NCBI RefSeq assembly: GCF_000346485.2
Contig: NZ_KQ976354.1
Location: 9,630,341-9,694,340 of the forward strand
Direction: 5' to 3'
From: Scytonema hofmannii PCC 7110
GTDB taxonomy: Bacteria > Cyanobacteriota > Cyanobacteriia > Cyanobacteriales > Nostocaceae
Length of the DNA: 64,000 bases
In this document: one piece after another, positions 51,191-60,196 of the stretch
Layout of the letters: every line of letters starts with the position of its first letter
How positions within the stretch are numbered: position 1 is the stretch's first letter
The notes under the pieces: model-generated
What the model saw: only the letters and a program-made list of their open reading frames with translations
Database searches by the model: none
Told to the model about the DNA's origin: nothing
Made by a program: the position numbers and the translations under genes

Positions 51191-53977
51191 TTAATTGATG
51201 TTGGCTTTGACATCAATTTGATGTTTGCCGTTACAAACTAATGCAAATGCGTAGGAAATCCTGTTGTTAGGGACAGGACGATCGGGCATCACTTGCCAAA
51301 CACGGTTAGTGTCTGTATCTCTAACAGTCATAGATAAAGAATCAACACGATCTAAGTCAGGGATGGAACCCAACAAAGTATAAAAATCAGACAAGCAAGG
51401 TAGACGTTCAAATTCCCAACCTCGACCAAAGTCACCGCCAGTTAACGGATGCAGAAACGCATTGAGCTTTTGCATTGCCATCTGCTCTACAAAAGGTACT
51501 GCATCAAATTCACCAACAAACAGCGTTGCTTGAATGCTAATCTCAAGGTAAATCGGACCACAAACATGAAGATGTTTGGGTGAAGTAACAACATTTGCAG
51601 CGTGGTTCCGTAAGTATTTCTCCACTGTTTGTCTTAGCTGTAATGATGGTTGCGGTTGTACTTTGCTGCTCCTAGGGATAACAATCACCGTCACCCAACC
51701 GACTTGACTCTTTTTTTCATCATTAAAATTAGGCAAGCATTTGACTCGTGCAATGCTGCGATAAGCTTGACTTATCAAGCGTTCAAAATCTTCTTTTGTG
51801 ACGGCGCGGTTGCGATGTTTCAAAATTTGTGAACCACGCTCTAGAGCCTTTTCTAATAATTCGGTATCCGAACCACCTTCAGCAGCTTCTGGGTTAGTAA
51901 CGCTATTTATATAAGCAATAGAACTTGTTAGGCTATTGATTTCAAAGCTGTCAACATTACCTCGTTCTCCACCACCAAATTGATAATTAGCTATAATATT
52001 ATTAGATCCTATCGGTGGGATTGCTCCTTCTGTACCGTTGCCAAACTTAATCTCCCCAAAAGTCCGGTCAATTTCATAATGTCGATCGACAGCAGTGGAT
52101 TCCAACAGCTCTTCCTGTGGCTGCCATTTAATCCAAAACCCTATGGTATTGCCTTCATTATCCTTAACTTCGTTAACAAAAGGCTTACCCAACAGTTCTC
52201 TTCGTTCATCCGCAGACAAAGTACTCAACTCATTTACCCAAATTTCTTCTGCAATGACAGGAGATTTAAATAACTTGAAAGTTTGTTCGGCTTTGCCATC
52301 GCTAGAACCAAGAATTTCATTGTTAATACTCTGCGTTTGAGAAGCCCATGTTGTATTTAAATAAATTCCTTTGATTTTAGGAGTAGGAGCAAAGCCCTTT
52401 AACTGGGTATCTTTAGCAGTTACTTTCTCCAGTGATTGGAATTTATCGTTGATATCGATAGCTCGAATCCAATAAAGTGATTTACCAAAGTGTAGAATCT
52501 GAGCAAAATCTTGCACTCCTAAAAACTCAACTATTCCACTTTGAGTCAGGTTGTTGGTTCCATCTCCAACATCTAGCCTAGCCCACTCACCCTTACCGTT
52601 TTGTCGTCTGTAATATTCCCAATTTATGCGGGGCATATTTACCTGAATATAAGCCTGTATTTCTAGCGAAAAGAAAATACTAATTAGACCTTTTAGAGGA
52701 GGCGCATCGAAGCCTAAATAAAGAGCTTGATGCTCATCATCACTTAGAGGCTGGAAGGGCTGGAAATCTATACTAGTTTTACTTTCTTCAGTTTTATCCT
52801 CATATTGTAAATTATTAAAAATGAGACAATGGTCTAAAGTAACTGCGGGAGCCGCTGGATCGGGAGATACTCCTGTGGTTGTTTCACCTTCTGTCAAGGG
52901 TGTAGATATTACTTTAATATCTTTGATTGTTGGTAAATTTCTTTCTGGTAATTCATTAACAGTAATACAACGAATCCAGCGGCTTTTAATACCATTAATT
53001 TCTATCTCCTGAATTTCATCATTATTTTTTTTATCTAAAATGAGATTGCCAGATTCAAAGGTACAACTATCAAATTCATACCACTCTAAGGGTTTATTTT
53101 CTTGACCTCCCCAGTATTCCCATTGAACTAAATTAGAATTAGAATCTAAAAGTTCTATTTGCGAACCTGTTATTTCTAGTGTTATCCGAACACTAGCTGT
53201 AATATTAAATATCTCTTGATGTCCTAAATATAAGATATGTTCCTGTTTATTACTGCCTGTAAATAGTTCAAAAATTAAAACTTTTTCTACTAAAGTATCT
53301 GTATAATACTTAGCACTAAGTTTGTTTTTAATAGTAACTTTTTTATCGAAAACTTCACCTACTTCTGCATACTCAAAACTCGATAATGTATGAGTTTCTC
53401 CAATTTTGAGTATATCTCCTACCTTTAACTCTGTTGTCCGATCTAAAAATAAGTTTGTATCTTTCTGCTGTGCATCCCGGACTAACCTAGCAGAGAAAGG
53501 AGTTCGTTTCTCGACTGCTAAAAAATCTGGAGGTGCGAGGAAAATATCATCCTCTTTGTTATTGACACTATAGAGATCAACTAGCTTAGCTGGAGTAGCT
53601 ACAATATTCCTTTCAGTCTCAAAAACGATGGGGTCACCTCCTCCTCTTGATTGAGCAGTCATTTGAGTCTTAGCCGGAATTAAGACTGTTGTTCTCACAC
53701 CATCACTCAGCTTAAAGGTTACAGGTGCGCGAGACTGTGCAGCTGGTAATAGTTTGACACCAAGCATATCCAGGAAAGCAATGAAATTTTTCTCAGGTAC
53801 TAAGTTGAATTGGTGAAGTGTACCTGTAAACATATGAGCAAAAATTTTAAGTAGCGCCGAACCCGAATCTTTATCATCAGAGACTATCCATTCTGGAGTG
53901 TAAAAAGGTATTAACTTCCGAATTTCTTGGAGAATCGTTTCAAAATTTCTATTGTCAATTTTTGGTGATGCTGGCAT
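51191..53977 (-). CDS. CIS putative baseplate assembly protein (baseplate J-like), first of two
   Basis: 928 residues with the same architecture as its downstream neighbour: PFYTPEWIVSDDKDSGSALL at the N-terminus, a large beta-rich insertion in the middle, then the J-like core (FGEIKFGNGTEGAIPPIGSN; SVTNPEAAEGGSDTELLEKA; TKEDFERLISQAYRSIARVK) and a C-terminal domain with FLHPLTGGDFGRGWEFERLP. It is expected to form baseplate wedges with the 868-residue protein. The longer middle region may hold an exposed domain. Confidence 0.88.
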   Translation of the reverse strand: MPASPKIDNRNFETILQEIRKLIPFYTPEWIVSDDKDSGSALLKIFAHMFTGTLHQFNLVPEKNFIAFLDMLGVKLLPAAQSRAPVTFKLSDGVRTTVLIPAKTQMTAQSRGGGDPIVFETERNIVATPAKLVDLYSVNNKEDDIFLAPPDFLAVEKRTPFSARLVRDAQQKDTNLFLDRTTELKVGDILKIGETHTLSSFEYAEVGEVFDKKVTIKNKLSAKYYTDTLVEKVLIFELFTGSNKQEHILYLGHQEIFNITASVRITLEITGSQIELLDSNSNLVQWEYWGGQENKPLEWYEFDSCTFESGNLILDKKNNDEIQEIEINGIKSRWIRCITVNELPERNLPTIKDIKVISTPLTEGETTTGVSPDPAAPAVTLDHCLIFNNLQYEDKTEESKTSIDFQPFQPLSDDEHQALYLGFDAPPLKGLISIFFSLEIQAYIQVNMPRINWEYYRRQNGKGEWARLDVGDGTNNLTQSGIVEFLGVQDFAQILHFGKSLYWIRAIDINDKFQSLEKVTAKDTQLKGFAPTPKIKGIYLNTTWASQTQSINNEILGSSDGKAEQTFKLFKSPVIAEEIWVNELSTLSADERRELLGKPFVNEVKDNEGNTIGFWIKWQPQEELLESTAVDRHYEIDRTFGEIKFGNGTEGAIPPIGSNNIIANYQFGGGERGNVDSFEINSLTSSIAYINSVTNPEAAEGGSDTELLEKALERGSQILKHRNRAVTKEDFERLISQAYRSIARVKCLPNFNDEKKSQVGWVTVIVIPRSSKVQPQPSLQLRQTVEKYLRNHAANVVTSPKHLHVCGPIYLEISIQATLFVGEFDAVPFVEQMAMQKLNAFLHPLTGGDFGRGWEFERLPCLSDFYTLLGSIPDLDRVDSLSMTVRDTDTNRVWQVMPDRPVPNNRISYAFALVCNGKHQIDVKANIN

Positions 53978-54074
53978 TTTCTTACCTATGAGAGTTACTT
54001 TTTCTCTGTGACCTCAGCGCCTCTGCGGTTCAAAAATAGCTAAAGCGTTATCTTTGACAACTTGGTATTACAAT

Positions 54075-54470
54075 TCATCCTCCTTGGAGATAAAATGGAT
54101 AAACTAAATTAAATTCAGTATTTGTTTTGCGAACATGATAATTAATGTCAATCCAGATTTTCCCAGTTTCTTTTTTATCCAATGAAACCTTAACCTGATT
54201 CAGATCGATTCTAGGTTCCCAACGGGTTAAGCCTTCTCTTACACTTAATTCTATGAGTCCTAGAGTTGCCATACTTAAAGTTGCAAACACAAAATTGTGG
54301 ATACCACAACCAAAATCGGGTTGCATAATTCTTTCGCCTTTTGCTGTAGCCAGAATTATCCAAATTGCTTCTTGAATGTCTTGGTCATACTCAGACATTA
54401 ATATTTTTCCAGTTGGGGTATCTACATTAACCGGAAATTTCCAACCTATGCCTAAAAACTCTTTCGCCAC
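54075..54470 (-). CDS. GPW/gp25-family baseplate protein
   Basis: 131 residues matching gp25/gpW proteins: GIGWKFPVNVDTPTGKILMS at the N-terminus, IQEAIWIILATAKGERIMQP with DFGCGIHNFVFA, and a C-terminal beta part. gp25 (Afp9/Cis9) sits in the inner baseplate and nucleates sheath assembly. The characteristic GERxMxPxFGCG core is intact. It lies between the spike gene and the baseplate J genes, the conserved order. Confidence 0.93.
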   Translation of the reverse strand: MAKEFLGIGWKFPVNVDTPTGKILMSEYDQDIQEAIWIILATAKGERIMQPDFGCGIHNFVFATLSMATLGLIELSVREGLTRWEPRIDLNQVKVSLDKKETGKIWIDINYHVRKTNTEFNLVYPFYLQGG

Positions 54471-54507
54471 TGCTACCTCAATAAAAACTCTAAAAAAATC
54501 TAAAATT

Positions 54508-54849
54508 TCAATCTGTTGTATCTTTTACGATCGGCCAAACAAAACCAATGATAAAAGGATATTCAAAAACACCTTGTTCAAAGGCAACTAATACGACATC
54601 GTGAACTTCTATTTGAGGACGAGTATCTTTGTTACTTGTAATTACCCCTGCCCATATTCCATCATTTGTCGGTTCCTGTTTTCCCCCTTCATCATTTGTC
54701 GGTCTCTGTTTTCTCCAATGAAATTTTACTTTTACTTTGCCCTTGTCTAGCGCTGATGTATCAGTTACAGTTGCGAGGGTTACACCTCTAATCAGTGCGC
54801 CGCTACCTCTGTCTTCAGTTTGGAGTGAATAATTAAATAAATTAGTCAT
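54508..54849 (-). CDS. phage baseplate assembly protein V / gp5 OB-fold spike protein
   Basis: 113 residues. The pattern RGVTLATVTDTSALDKGKVK, a WAGVITSNKDTRPQIEVHD segment and VVLVAFEQGVFEYPFIIGFV corresponds to the gp5/VgrG OB-fold domain at the central spike. Its ATG overlaps the stop of the gene upstream by 4 bp (ATGA), so the split spike (D protein plus V protein) is translationally coupled. An internal short repeat, RPTNDEGGKQ/EPTNDG, loops out between strands. No C-terminal beta-helix needle is present. Confidence 0.88.
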   Translation of the reverse strand: MTNLFNYSLQTEDRGSGALIRGVTLATVTDTSALDKGKVKVKFHWRKQRPTNDEGGKQEPTNDGIWAGVITSNKDTRPQIEVHDVVLVAFEQGVFEYPFIIGFVWPIVKDTTD

Positions 54850-56036
54850 GATAAATTTGTAGTTTCTGATTTAACGTCGATTTGTTTTTCATCAGGTACT
54901 CTATTAACATCAAAGGTCGTTTTGTAACCTGAATTACTAATACTATGATTTGTTTTTTGAAGGTAATATTTCTGACTAAATTTACTACCTAACCCTAGAA
55001 GATTAATGTTTGTACCTGCTAATATGTCAGGGATACCGATTGATTCTCCACTACCTTTGAGTATATTTTCGTGCTTCTTAAGCAAAATAGCTCTTGCCAT
55101 ATGCTCAGCGTGTTCTTTAGATGTTACAGGTTGTTTTACCTGTTCGGAAACAAGTTGATTTGTTACAGTTCTTCCTTGTTGTTCTGCCTCAGTTTTTCTC
55201 TGAAACATCTTTTTTATTTCATCATTATCTATTTTTGCAGTAGCCTCAATATTTATTTTTTTTTCGGTATTTTGCCCCATAACCTTTACTTCAAAAACTC
55301 GCTCAGCAATATCAAATTCAGGAGAAAAACTGACTAGGCTTTTATTCCATTCCAAAATGACAACTGGATCTGATTCACGAGCCGGTTTTCGAAAATAAAG
55401 CGTATTTCTAAACACAAAGAATTCGTAATAATTCCTTTCAGCTAATCGCTTTAAAAATTCAAAGTCATTCTCTTTTTCTTGCTTAACAATTTGTGGATGT
55501 ATTACTCCAGTCTCTTCTACACTTGCTTGGTTAGGAAATGGGTCATCATTATCAGTGTTGTTAATTTGTAGTTTGTATTCCTCAGCAATCACCTTTACGA
55601 CTTCACTATCTTTTTTATCATTCCAATTGCGCGGTTTCATTTGTTTCATCATCCGATGGGAGACATCGAAACCACCTACTTCTACCTGAGGAGCACCGCC
55701 AGAAGGAAAAGATATTTTAACTGTTACTAATATACCAATCATCAGAGTTTTGAGTAGGCTGCCATATCCGAACCTTATCTCAACTGGTGCGTCAAAAACT
55801 AGTATTTCATCGACAAACGTTAGCAGTTCTCGCCTTGCAAGATCGAAAGCATTATTAACGGTAAATGAAAAAGTATCTGCACCATCTAATGTATTGTCAA
55901 TGGTAACGCTAGAAATTTCTAAACTTTCCTTGGTATTATCTTCCCCAAGTGTCATAATATCTTTGCCATTAACTTTAATCTGAAAGACAGGAGCATAGAA
56001 ATTTCCGTATTTTTTTTCTAATTCAACAATATCCAT
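54846..56036 (-). CDS. phage late control D-like (gp27/VgrG N-terminal) spike hub protein
   Basis: 396 residues with the D-protein/gp27 features: FQIKVNGKDIMTLGEDNTKE, a VEIRFGYGSLLKTLMIGIL strand pair, PQVEVGGFDVSHRMMKQMKP and the segment KQEKENDFEFLKRLAERNYY typical of these hubs. It forms the hub under the tube; with the overlapping V-type gene it makes the spike (Afp8 equivalent split in two). A Lys/Glu-rich linker lies at ~285-320. Confidence 0.9.
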   Translation of the reverse strand: MDIVELEKKYGNFYAPVFQIKVNGKDIMTLGEDNTKESLEISSVTIDNTLDGADTFSFTVNNAFDLARRELLTFVDEILVFDAPVEIRFGYGSLLKTLMIGILVTVKISFPSGGAPQVEVGGFDVSHRMMKQMKPRNWNDKKDSEVVKVIAEEYKLQINNTDNDDPFPNQASVEETGVIHPQIVKQEKENDFEFLKRLAERNYYEFFVFRNTLYFRKPARESDPVVILEWNKSLVSFSPEFDIAERVFEVKVMGQNTEKKINIEATAKIDNDEIKKMFQRKTEAEQQGRTVTNQLVSEQVKQPVTSKEHAEHMARAILLKKHENILKGSGESIGIPDILAGTNINLLGLGSKFSQKYYLQKTNHSISNSGYKTTFDVNRVPDEKQIDVKSETTNLS

Positions 56037-56040
56037 AACA

Positions 56041-56673
56041 TTATTTTAAAACTGGAACAACAAGCTCTGTACCAACAGCTAGAATTCTCGGATTGCTAAT
56101 TTTGTTAGCTGTAGCAATGGGACGCCATAAACCCGGTTCTTCGTATTCTTGATCGGCAATATGCCAGAGACGATCGCTTTGTTTTACAGTTATTCGTTTT
56201 GTGCGATCTCTAGATTCTTTTTTCACATCTATTATCTGTTCGCTCAAGGTTCTATATTCTTTGAAAGTAACACTGAGAGTTGCTCTGACTGGAATTCCCG
56301 ACTCTAAAAATAGCGTAAATTTATGTGTTACTTGTTCTACAGTTGCTTTAAACTGTAGGGCTGGACTCCAATGAAACTCACAAATTGGTGGAGCATGAAG
56401 AGCGGGATCTATATCTAGCAATTTTGTGATTTTATCAGTGTATGTTCTAACATTTTCTTTTGTTTCATAGGAATCAAAAAATAAATCCATTGTTAGAGTT
56501 TCAGTATTACCACTAACGAATTGAGTAACGGGTGTTGATGTTCCTGGTATTGCTGTACGTTGAAATTGATTACTCACTTCAAGAGAATACTCTGTAGGAT
56601 TAAACGAAACATTAATAATTTCGTCTTTCCTACTTCCGGTTAATATTTTAATAAAAGCTTTTTCTAAAGCCAT
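56041..56673 (-). CDS. LysM-domain CIS adaptor (Afp7/gp53-like)
   Basis: 210 residues. The N-terminal ~145 residues (VSFNPTEYSLEVSNQFQRTA; PVTQFVSGNTETLTMDLFFD) form the conserved CIS family, and the C-terminus is a LysM-like module (ITVKQSDRLWHIADQEYEEP; NPRILAVGTELVVP). In other CIS this protein adapts the hub/baseplate to the first tube ring; LysM here may act structurally rather than by binding peptidoglycan. Only 4 bp separate it from the hub gene. Confidence 0.92.
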   Translation of the reverse strand: MALEKAFIKILTGSRKDEIINVSFNPTEYSLEVSNQFQRTAIPGTSTPVTQFVSGNTETLTMDLFFDSYETKENVRTYTDKITKLLDIDPALHAPPICEFHWSPALQFKATVEQVTHKFTLFLESGIPVRATLSVTFKEYRTLSEQIIDVKKESRDRTKRITVKQSDRLWHIADQEYEEPGLWRPIATANKISNPRILAVGTELVVPVLK

Positions 56674-56688
56674 TTTTATTTCCTCTAC

Positions 56689-59154
56689 TTACAGCATTCC
56701 TCTTCTTTGTCGCTCTATTTTGAGCTTTTTCTCAATCAACTGATATACTTGTTCTGCGATGCGATTAACATTTATTGTTGGTATATCAGTTTGTACCTGC
56801 TTTACTATGTCATTTTTCCCCTTTACTTTATTCTCTCGATCGTTTTGAACGGTAGAAATGTTTGCTTTCGGCTGAACGAATTCCATCGTAAGTGTATTAG
56901 GGTAATTTTGCTTTGGCTGATTTTTGATAGTAGTGCGATCAACCTGCTGGTGGAGAACAAGATCTTCGGAACTTTGTAAATGCGTACTCAAGCTTCTCGT
57001 GCGTGTATGATGCGGTGCTAAACTTAACTCCTCCTGAGAATTAGTATAATTAGTAGCAAGTTTTCTATACTGCGAGATAGTTTGTGTTTCGATGCTCTGT
57101 AGCCTTTGAATAAGCTGAGAAGTTTTTTCAACTGTTGATGTTATCTGATTCATATTTGATAAATGAATCAACACAGGTTTTTTATTCTCAGTTAGTAACG
57201 TAGAACTTTGCGATCGTGAGACAAAAATCTGGGCTTGAGAGGCAGGTATTTCTAACTGTAAATTCTGAGTTGGGGAAGTGTTACTTTCAGGCTGTTGTAA
57301 ACCAAACGAGCTTGGTGACTCAACAGCTATAGCGTCAGATTTCTTTTGGAATGACAAAACAGCTTGATTAGACTGCTCTTTTTGACTCACTTCTATGTTT
57401 TCTAGTTGATTCAGTTGGGGTAGTGATGTTTGAGTAATCAGAATTGTGTTACTTTGCGAGAAAGTCCCCCCGCCTGATTGAGAAATCTGAGATTTGCTCT
57501 CTCTTGATACAATTTGTTGCCTCGATATATTGTTGAATACGTTTGTACTCTGCTGCGTTTGATAAGTGATATTTGCGATCTGAGATATCGATGATGCAGG
57601 TATTTTTCCTCTGGTAATTCTTGGACTCAATGTATTGTAGAATACGATAGAATGAGTAGCAAGTTTTCTATACTGCAAGATAGTTTGTGTTTCGGTGTTC
57701 TGTAGCCTTTGAATAAGCTGAGAAGTTCCTTCAACCGTTGATGTTATCTGATTCATATTTAGTAAATGAATCAATACAGGTTTTTTCTTCTCAGTCAGTA
57801 ACGTAGGACTTTGCGATCGCGAAATGAAAATCTGAAATTGAGAGGCAGGTATTTCTAACTGTAAATTCTGAGTTGGGGGAGTGTTACTTTCAGACTGTTG
57901 TAAATCAAACGAGCTTGGTAACTTAACAGCTATAGCATCAGATTTCTTTTGGAATGACAAAACAGCTTGATTAGACTGCTCTTTTTGCCTCACTTCTATG
58001 TTTTCTAGTTGATTCAGTTGGGGTAGCGATGTTTGAGTAATCAGAATTGTGTTACTTTGCGAGAAAGTCCACTCGCCTGACTGAGAAATCTGAGATTTGC
58101 TCTCCCTTGATGCAATTTGTTGCCTCGATATATTGTTGAATACGTTTGTACTCTGCTGCGTTTGATAAGTGATATTTGCGATCTGAGATATTGATGATAT
58201 AGGTATTTTTTCCCTAGTAATTCTTGGACTCAATGTATTGTAGAATACGATAGAATGAGTAGCAAGTTTTCTATACTGCAAGATAGTTTGTGTTTCAGTG
58301 TTCTGTAGCCTTTGAATAAGCTGAGAAGTTCTTTCAACCGTTGATGTTATCTGATTCATATTTAGTAAATGAATCAATACAGGTTTTTTCTTCTCAGTCA
58401 GTAACGTAGAACTTTGCGATCGCGAAATGAAAATCTGAAATTGAGAGGCAGGTATTTCTAACTGTAAATTCTGAGTTGGGGGAGTGTTACTTTCAGACTG
58501 TTGTAAATCAAACGAGCTTGGTAACTTAACAGCTATAGCATCAGATTTCTTTTGGAATGACAAAACAGCTTGATTAGACTGCTCTTTTTGCCTCACTTCT
58601 ATGTTTTCTAGTTGATTCAGTTGGGGTAGCGATGTTTGAGTAATCAGAATTGTGTTACTTTGCGAGAAAGTCCACTCGCCTGACTGAGAAATTTGAGATT
58701 TGCTCTCCCTTGATGCAAAAAATTGCATCAATCTAGTGTGTACTTGCTGATAAAGTCGGGATAGCGAAGTTTTGGTAATAGAAACTGTGCTGTTGTTCGA
58801 GAAAGTAAATCTGGTTGAGTGTAAATCTTGAGGTTTGCTCTCTCCTCCCACAAATCTTTGAACAACTGTATTTAAAAATAAAAGTATGTTCAAATTCAAA
58901 TTTAGTTGGGTTGTAGAAAGTGGCACAGAAATGACTTGATTTTTGAAGATATGAGTTATATTAAATACATTCCAGGATCTGCTAACTCTTGGAAGTAGAG
59001 TGAGAGTCGGAAACTTAAATTTTCCCAGTTCTGCACCACTATATTTATCAGCAATGTGTTTGCTGAAATCAGCCAGCCCAAAGCCACGCAATTCTAAAAT
59101 TTGCTTCCCTAATCTCCCACTTGCTATTGGAATAAATGGTTGAGCGCATCTCAT
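56689..59154 (-). CDS. 821-residue repeat protein at the Cis6 position
   Basis: The C-terminus (TINVNRIAEQVYQLIEKKLK then IERQRRGML) matches the helix that ends a variable protein found before the LysM gene in many CIS clusters. The N-terminus (~1-140) is unique. Residues ~147-720 are almost three copies of a 201-residue Ser/Gln/Thr-rich unit containing SQISQSGEWTFSQSNTILIT and FYNTLSPRITREKIP. Units 1 and 2 are nearly identical, unit 3 is diverged and shortened. No enzymatic motif is visible. A length-setting or scaffold role is possible but unproven. Confidence 0.65.
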   Translation of the reverse strand: MRCAQPFIPIASGRLGKQILELRGFGLADFSKHIADKYSGAELGKFKFPTLTLLPRVSRSWNVFNITHIFKNQVISVPLSTTQLNLNLNILLFLNTVVQRFVGGESKPQDLHSTRFTFSNNSTVSITKTSLSRLYQQVHTRLMQFFASRESKSQISQSGEWTFSQSNTILITQTSLPQLNQLENIEVRQKEQSNQAVLSFQKKSDAIAVKLPSSFDLQQSESNTPPTQNLQLEIPASQFQIFISRSQSSTLLTEKKKPVLIHLLNMNQITSTVERTSQLIQRLQNTETQTILQYRKLATHSIVFYNTLSPRITREKIPISSISQIANITYQTQQSTNVFNNISRQQIASRESKSQISQSGEWTFSQSNTILITQTSLPQLNQLENIEVRQKEQSNQAVLSFQKKSDAIAVKLPSSFDLQQSESNTPPTQNLQLEIPASQFQIFISRSQSPTLLTEKKKPVLIHLLNMNQITSTVEGTSQLIQRLQNTETQTILQYRKLATHSIVFYNTLSPRITRGKIPASSISQIANITYQTQQSTNVFNNISRQQIVSRESKSQISQSGGGTFSQSNTILITQTSLPQLNQLENIEVSQKEQSNQAVLSFQKKSDAIAVESPSSFGLQQPESNTSPTQNLQLEIPASQAQIFVSRSQSSTLLTENKKPVLIHLSNMNQITSTVEKTSQLIQRLQSIETQTISQYRKLATNYTNSQEELSLAPHHTRTRSLSTHLQSSEDLVLHQQVDRTTIKNQPKQNYPNTLTMEFVQPKANISTVQNDRENKVKGKNDIVKQVQTDIPTINVNRIAEQVYQLIEKKLKIERQRRGML
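57000..58716 (-). repeat. 603-bp tandem repeat, ~2.9 units
   Basis: Equivalent landmarks (the TTTGCTCTCNCTTGATNCAA site) begin at 58711, 58108 and 57505, giving a period of exactly 603 bp twice, or 201 codons. The first two units differ at only a few positions by eye; the third has more changes and loses its last ~30 codons. The boundaries given are approximate. Confidence 0.92.
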
Positions 59155-59171
59155 AACAAATTAATTCAAGT

Positions 59172-59606
59172 TTAAGGTTTCCATAAACCATTGTGAGCAA
59201 GCTCTAATGTCTCTATGGCAACAGCATTACCATCTGCTTTCAAATCAGGACCAACCCACTTAACTGGATAGGCATCAAAGAAATTCCAACGCCACTTTGC
59301 AGTGTAGGTATTGTCTAAGAGAATGACAGAACCGTTGTGTCGCTCAATTTGCCCAGCAATGACCCTTTGATGCCATACCCAAAGCTCAAATGAGTCAGTA
59401 ATACCCCGTTTGAGGACAAGATTGGGAAATTTTGTCACCTTTGGCAGCCGATGTACAAAATGATTCACGCCTCCTTCACGATAGTCTTCTACTTCTGTTT
59501 CTGCTTGCAAACCGGAAACTTCAGAAAAGCCTCCAACAACTAGACCGCGCATTGTGACTACACTGTGGATTTCAACTAAAAAGTTGAAAGCTGCATAGGG
59601 ACTCAT
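59172..59606 (-). CDS. second tube-like protein (gp19 family, Cis5-like)
   Basis: About 144 residues from MSPYAAFNFLVEIHSV (a longer start is possible but less likely). Pattern: GGFSEVSGLQAETEVEDYRE, then LVLKRGITDSFELWVW and the C-terminal KADGNAVAIETLELAHNGL. This is the T4 gp19/Hcp-like tube fold; by position it is probably the tube-initiator at the baseplate end, not the main tube. It is distinct from the first tube gene in its loop regions. Confidence 0.88.
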   Translation of the reverse strand: MSPYAAFNFLVEIHSVVTMRGLVVGGFSEVSGLQAETEVEDYREGGVNHFVHRLPKVTKFPNLVLKRGITDSFELWVWHQRVIAGQIERHNGSVILLDNTYTAKWRWNFFDAYPVKWVGPDLKADGNAVAIETLELAHNGLWKP

Positions 59607-59630
59607 AATTTTTTCCCTCTCCTCCAACCT

Positions 59631-59810
59631 TTATTGGTCGTTTCCATTGTTATTCAACTTGCGATTGATCTTGGATATTTCCTCACACCACCTTTGGCGA
59701 TCGCGATGTTCCATTTGCATAATGTCGTTATAAGACCAGGGAAAATGATATGCAATGAAAGCTACCTCTTCATACACTTTGTCTAAGGGGTAGCCGACTA
59801 TGCTTCCCCC
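59631..59810 (-). CDS. DUF6760-like CIS protein, no conventional start (recoding candidate)
   Basis: The frame reads GGSIVGYPLDKVYEEVAF then IAYHFPWSYNDIMQMEHR and RWCEEISKINRK: the DUF6760 pattern (Gly-Gly...GYPL, aromatic helix, ME-HRDRxxW). Upstream of Gly-Gly the frame contains only CTT and CAG before a TAG at 59817-59819, so no ATG/GTG/TTG can start the conserved N-terminus; the first ATG is 34 codons in. The frame is -1 relative to the tail-assembly gene that overlaps it. Translation through a -1 frameshift would fuse it to that gene; use of a rare start is the alternative. Confidence 0.7.
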   Translation of the reverse strand, partial: GGSIVGYPLDKVYEEVAFIAYHFPWSYNDIMQMEHRDRQRWCEEISKINRKLNNNGNDQ

Positions 59811-60163
59811 AAGCTGCTAACCTCCACCTCATGCTTATGTCCGCATTGGGGACAGACAGTTTTTATATTGGCGGTACCATCTTCGTTAATGCGACGGTAA
59901 AAGTCTTGCAGAAAAGCCATGTCAGCCGCAAACAGCCCTTCAACCACTTTCGGATTGATTGACTCTAGAGAACCCAAGCGGGTAATTACCCTAGATAAAA
60001 GGATGATGACTAGATAGCTTGGGTTGTTCTGCACGCGGGGGTCTTTCATGGGCGCAATCTCGTCAAAAGCTGTAGCTAAGCGCATCACACCTTCTCGGTG
60101 GAGATTGCCATCCGAATCCACATAGCCACGAGATAAAGTAAAAGGAAACTCTGTTTGCAGCAT
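59798..60163 (-). CDS. CIS/phage tail assembly protein (gp24-like) with zinc-ribbon-like C-terminus
   Basis: 121 residues: LPFTLSRGY-type start (seen as FPFTLSRGYVDSDGNLHREG), VMRLATAFDEIAPMKDPRVQ, then LSRVITRLGSLESINPKVVE and FAADMAFLQDFYRRINEDG; the C-terminus VCPQCGHKHEVEV has a CxxC-x-H-x-H-like metal-binding look. The family is thought to help tube assembly, similar to tail chaperones of phages. The last codons overlap the DUF6760 frame at a G5 run. Confidence 0.87.
   Translation of the reverse strand: MLQTEFPFTLSRGYVDSDGNLHREGVMRLATAFDEIAPMKDPRVQNNPSYLVIILLSRVITRLGSLESINPKVVEGLFAADMAFLQDFYRRINEDGTANIKTVCPQCGHKHEVEVSSLGEA
59804..59825 (-). promoter_or_regulatory. candidate -1 ribosomal frameshift site
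   Basis: On the minus strand: GGAGGT (59825-59820), nine bases, then TTGGGGGAA (59812-59804) followed in frame 0 by GCA and TAG. A -1 slip on the G run moves the ribosome from the tail-assembly frame into DUF6760 exactly where its conserved N-terminus begins. A Shine-Dalgarno-like sequence about ten bases upstream of the slip site is the known stimulator arrangement of dnaX. The heptamer G GGG GAA is not an ideal two-codon slip site. Confidence 0.5.
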
Positions 60164-60196
60164 TAGCTTATAGTGCCTTCAGTTGGAACAGATTTT

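Noticed and set aside
56689-58716. 603-bp repeats as a mobile element
   Set aside because: They are exact in-frame internal repeats of one gene with no ends, transposase or target duplication.
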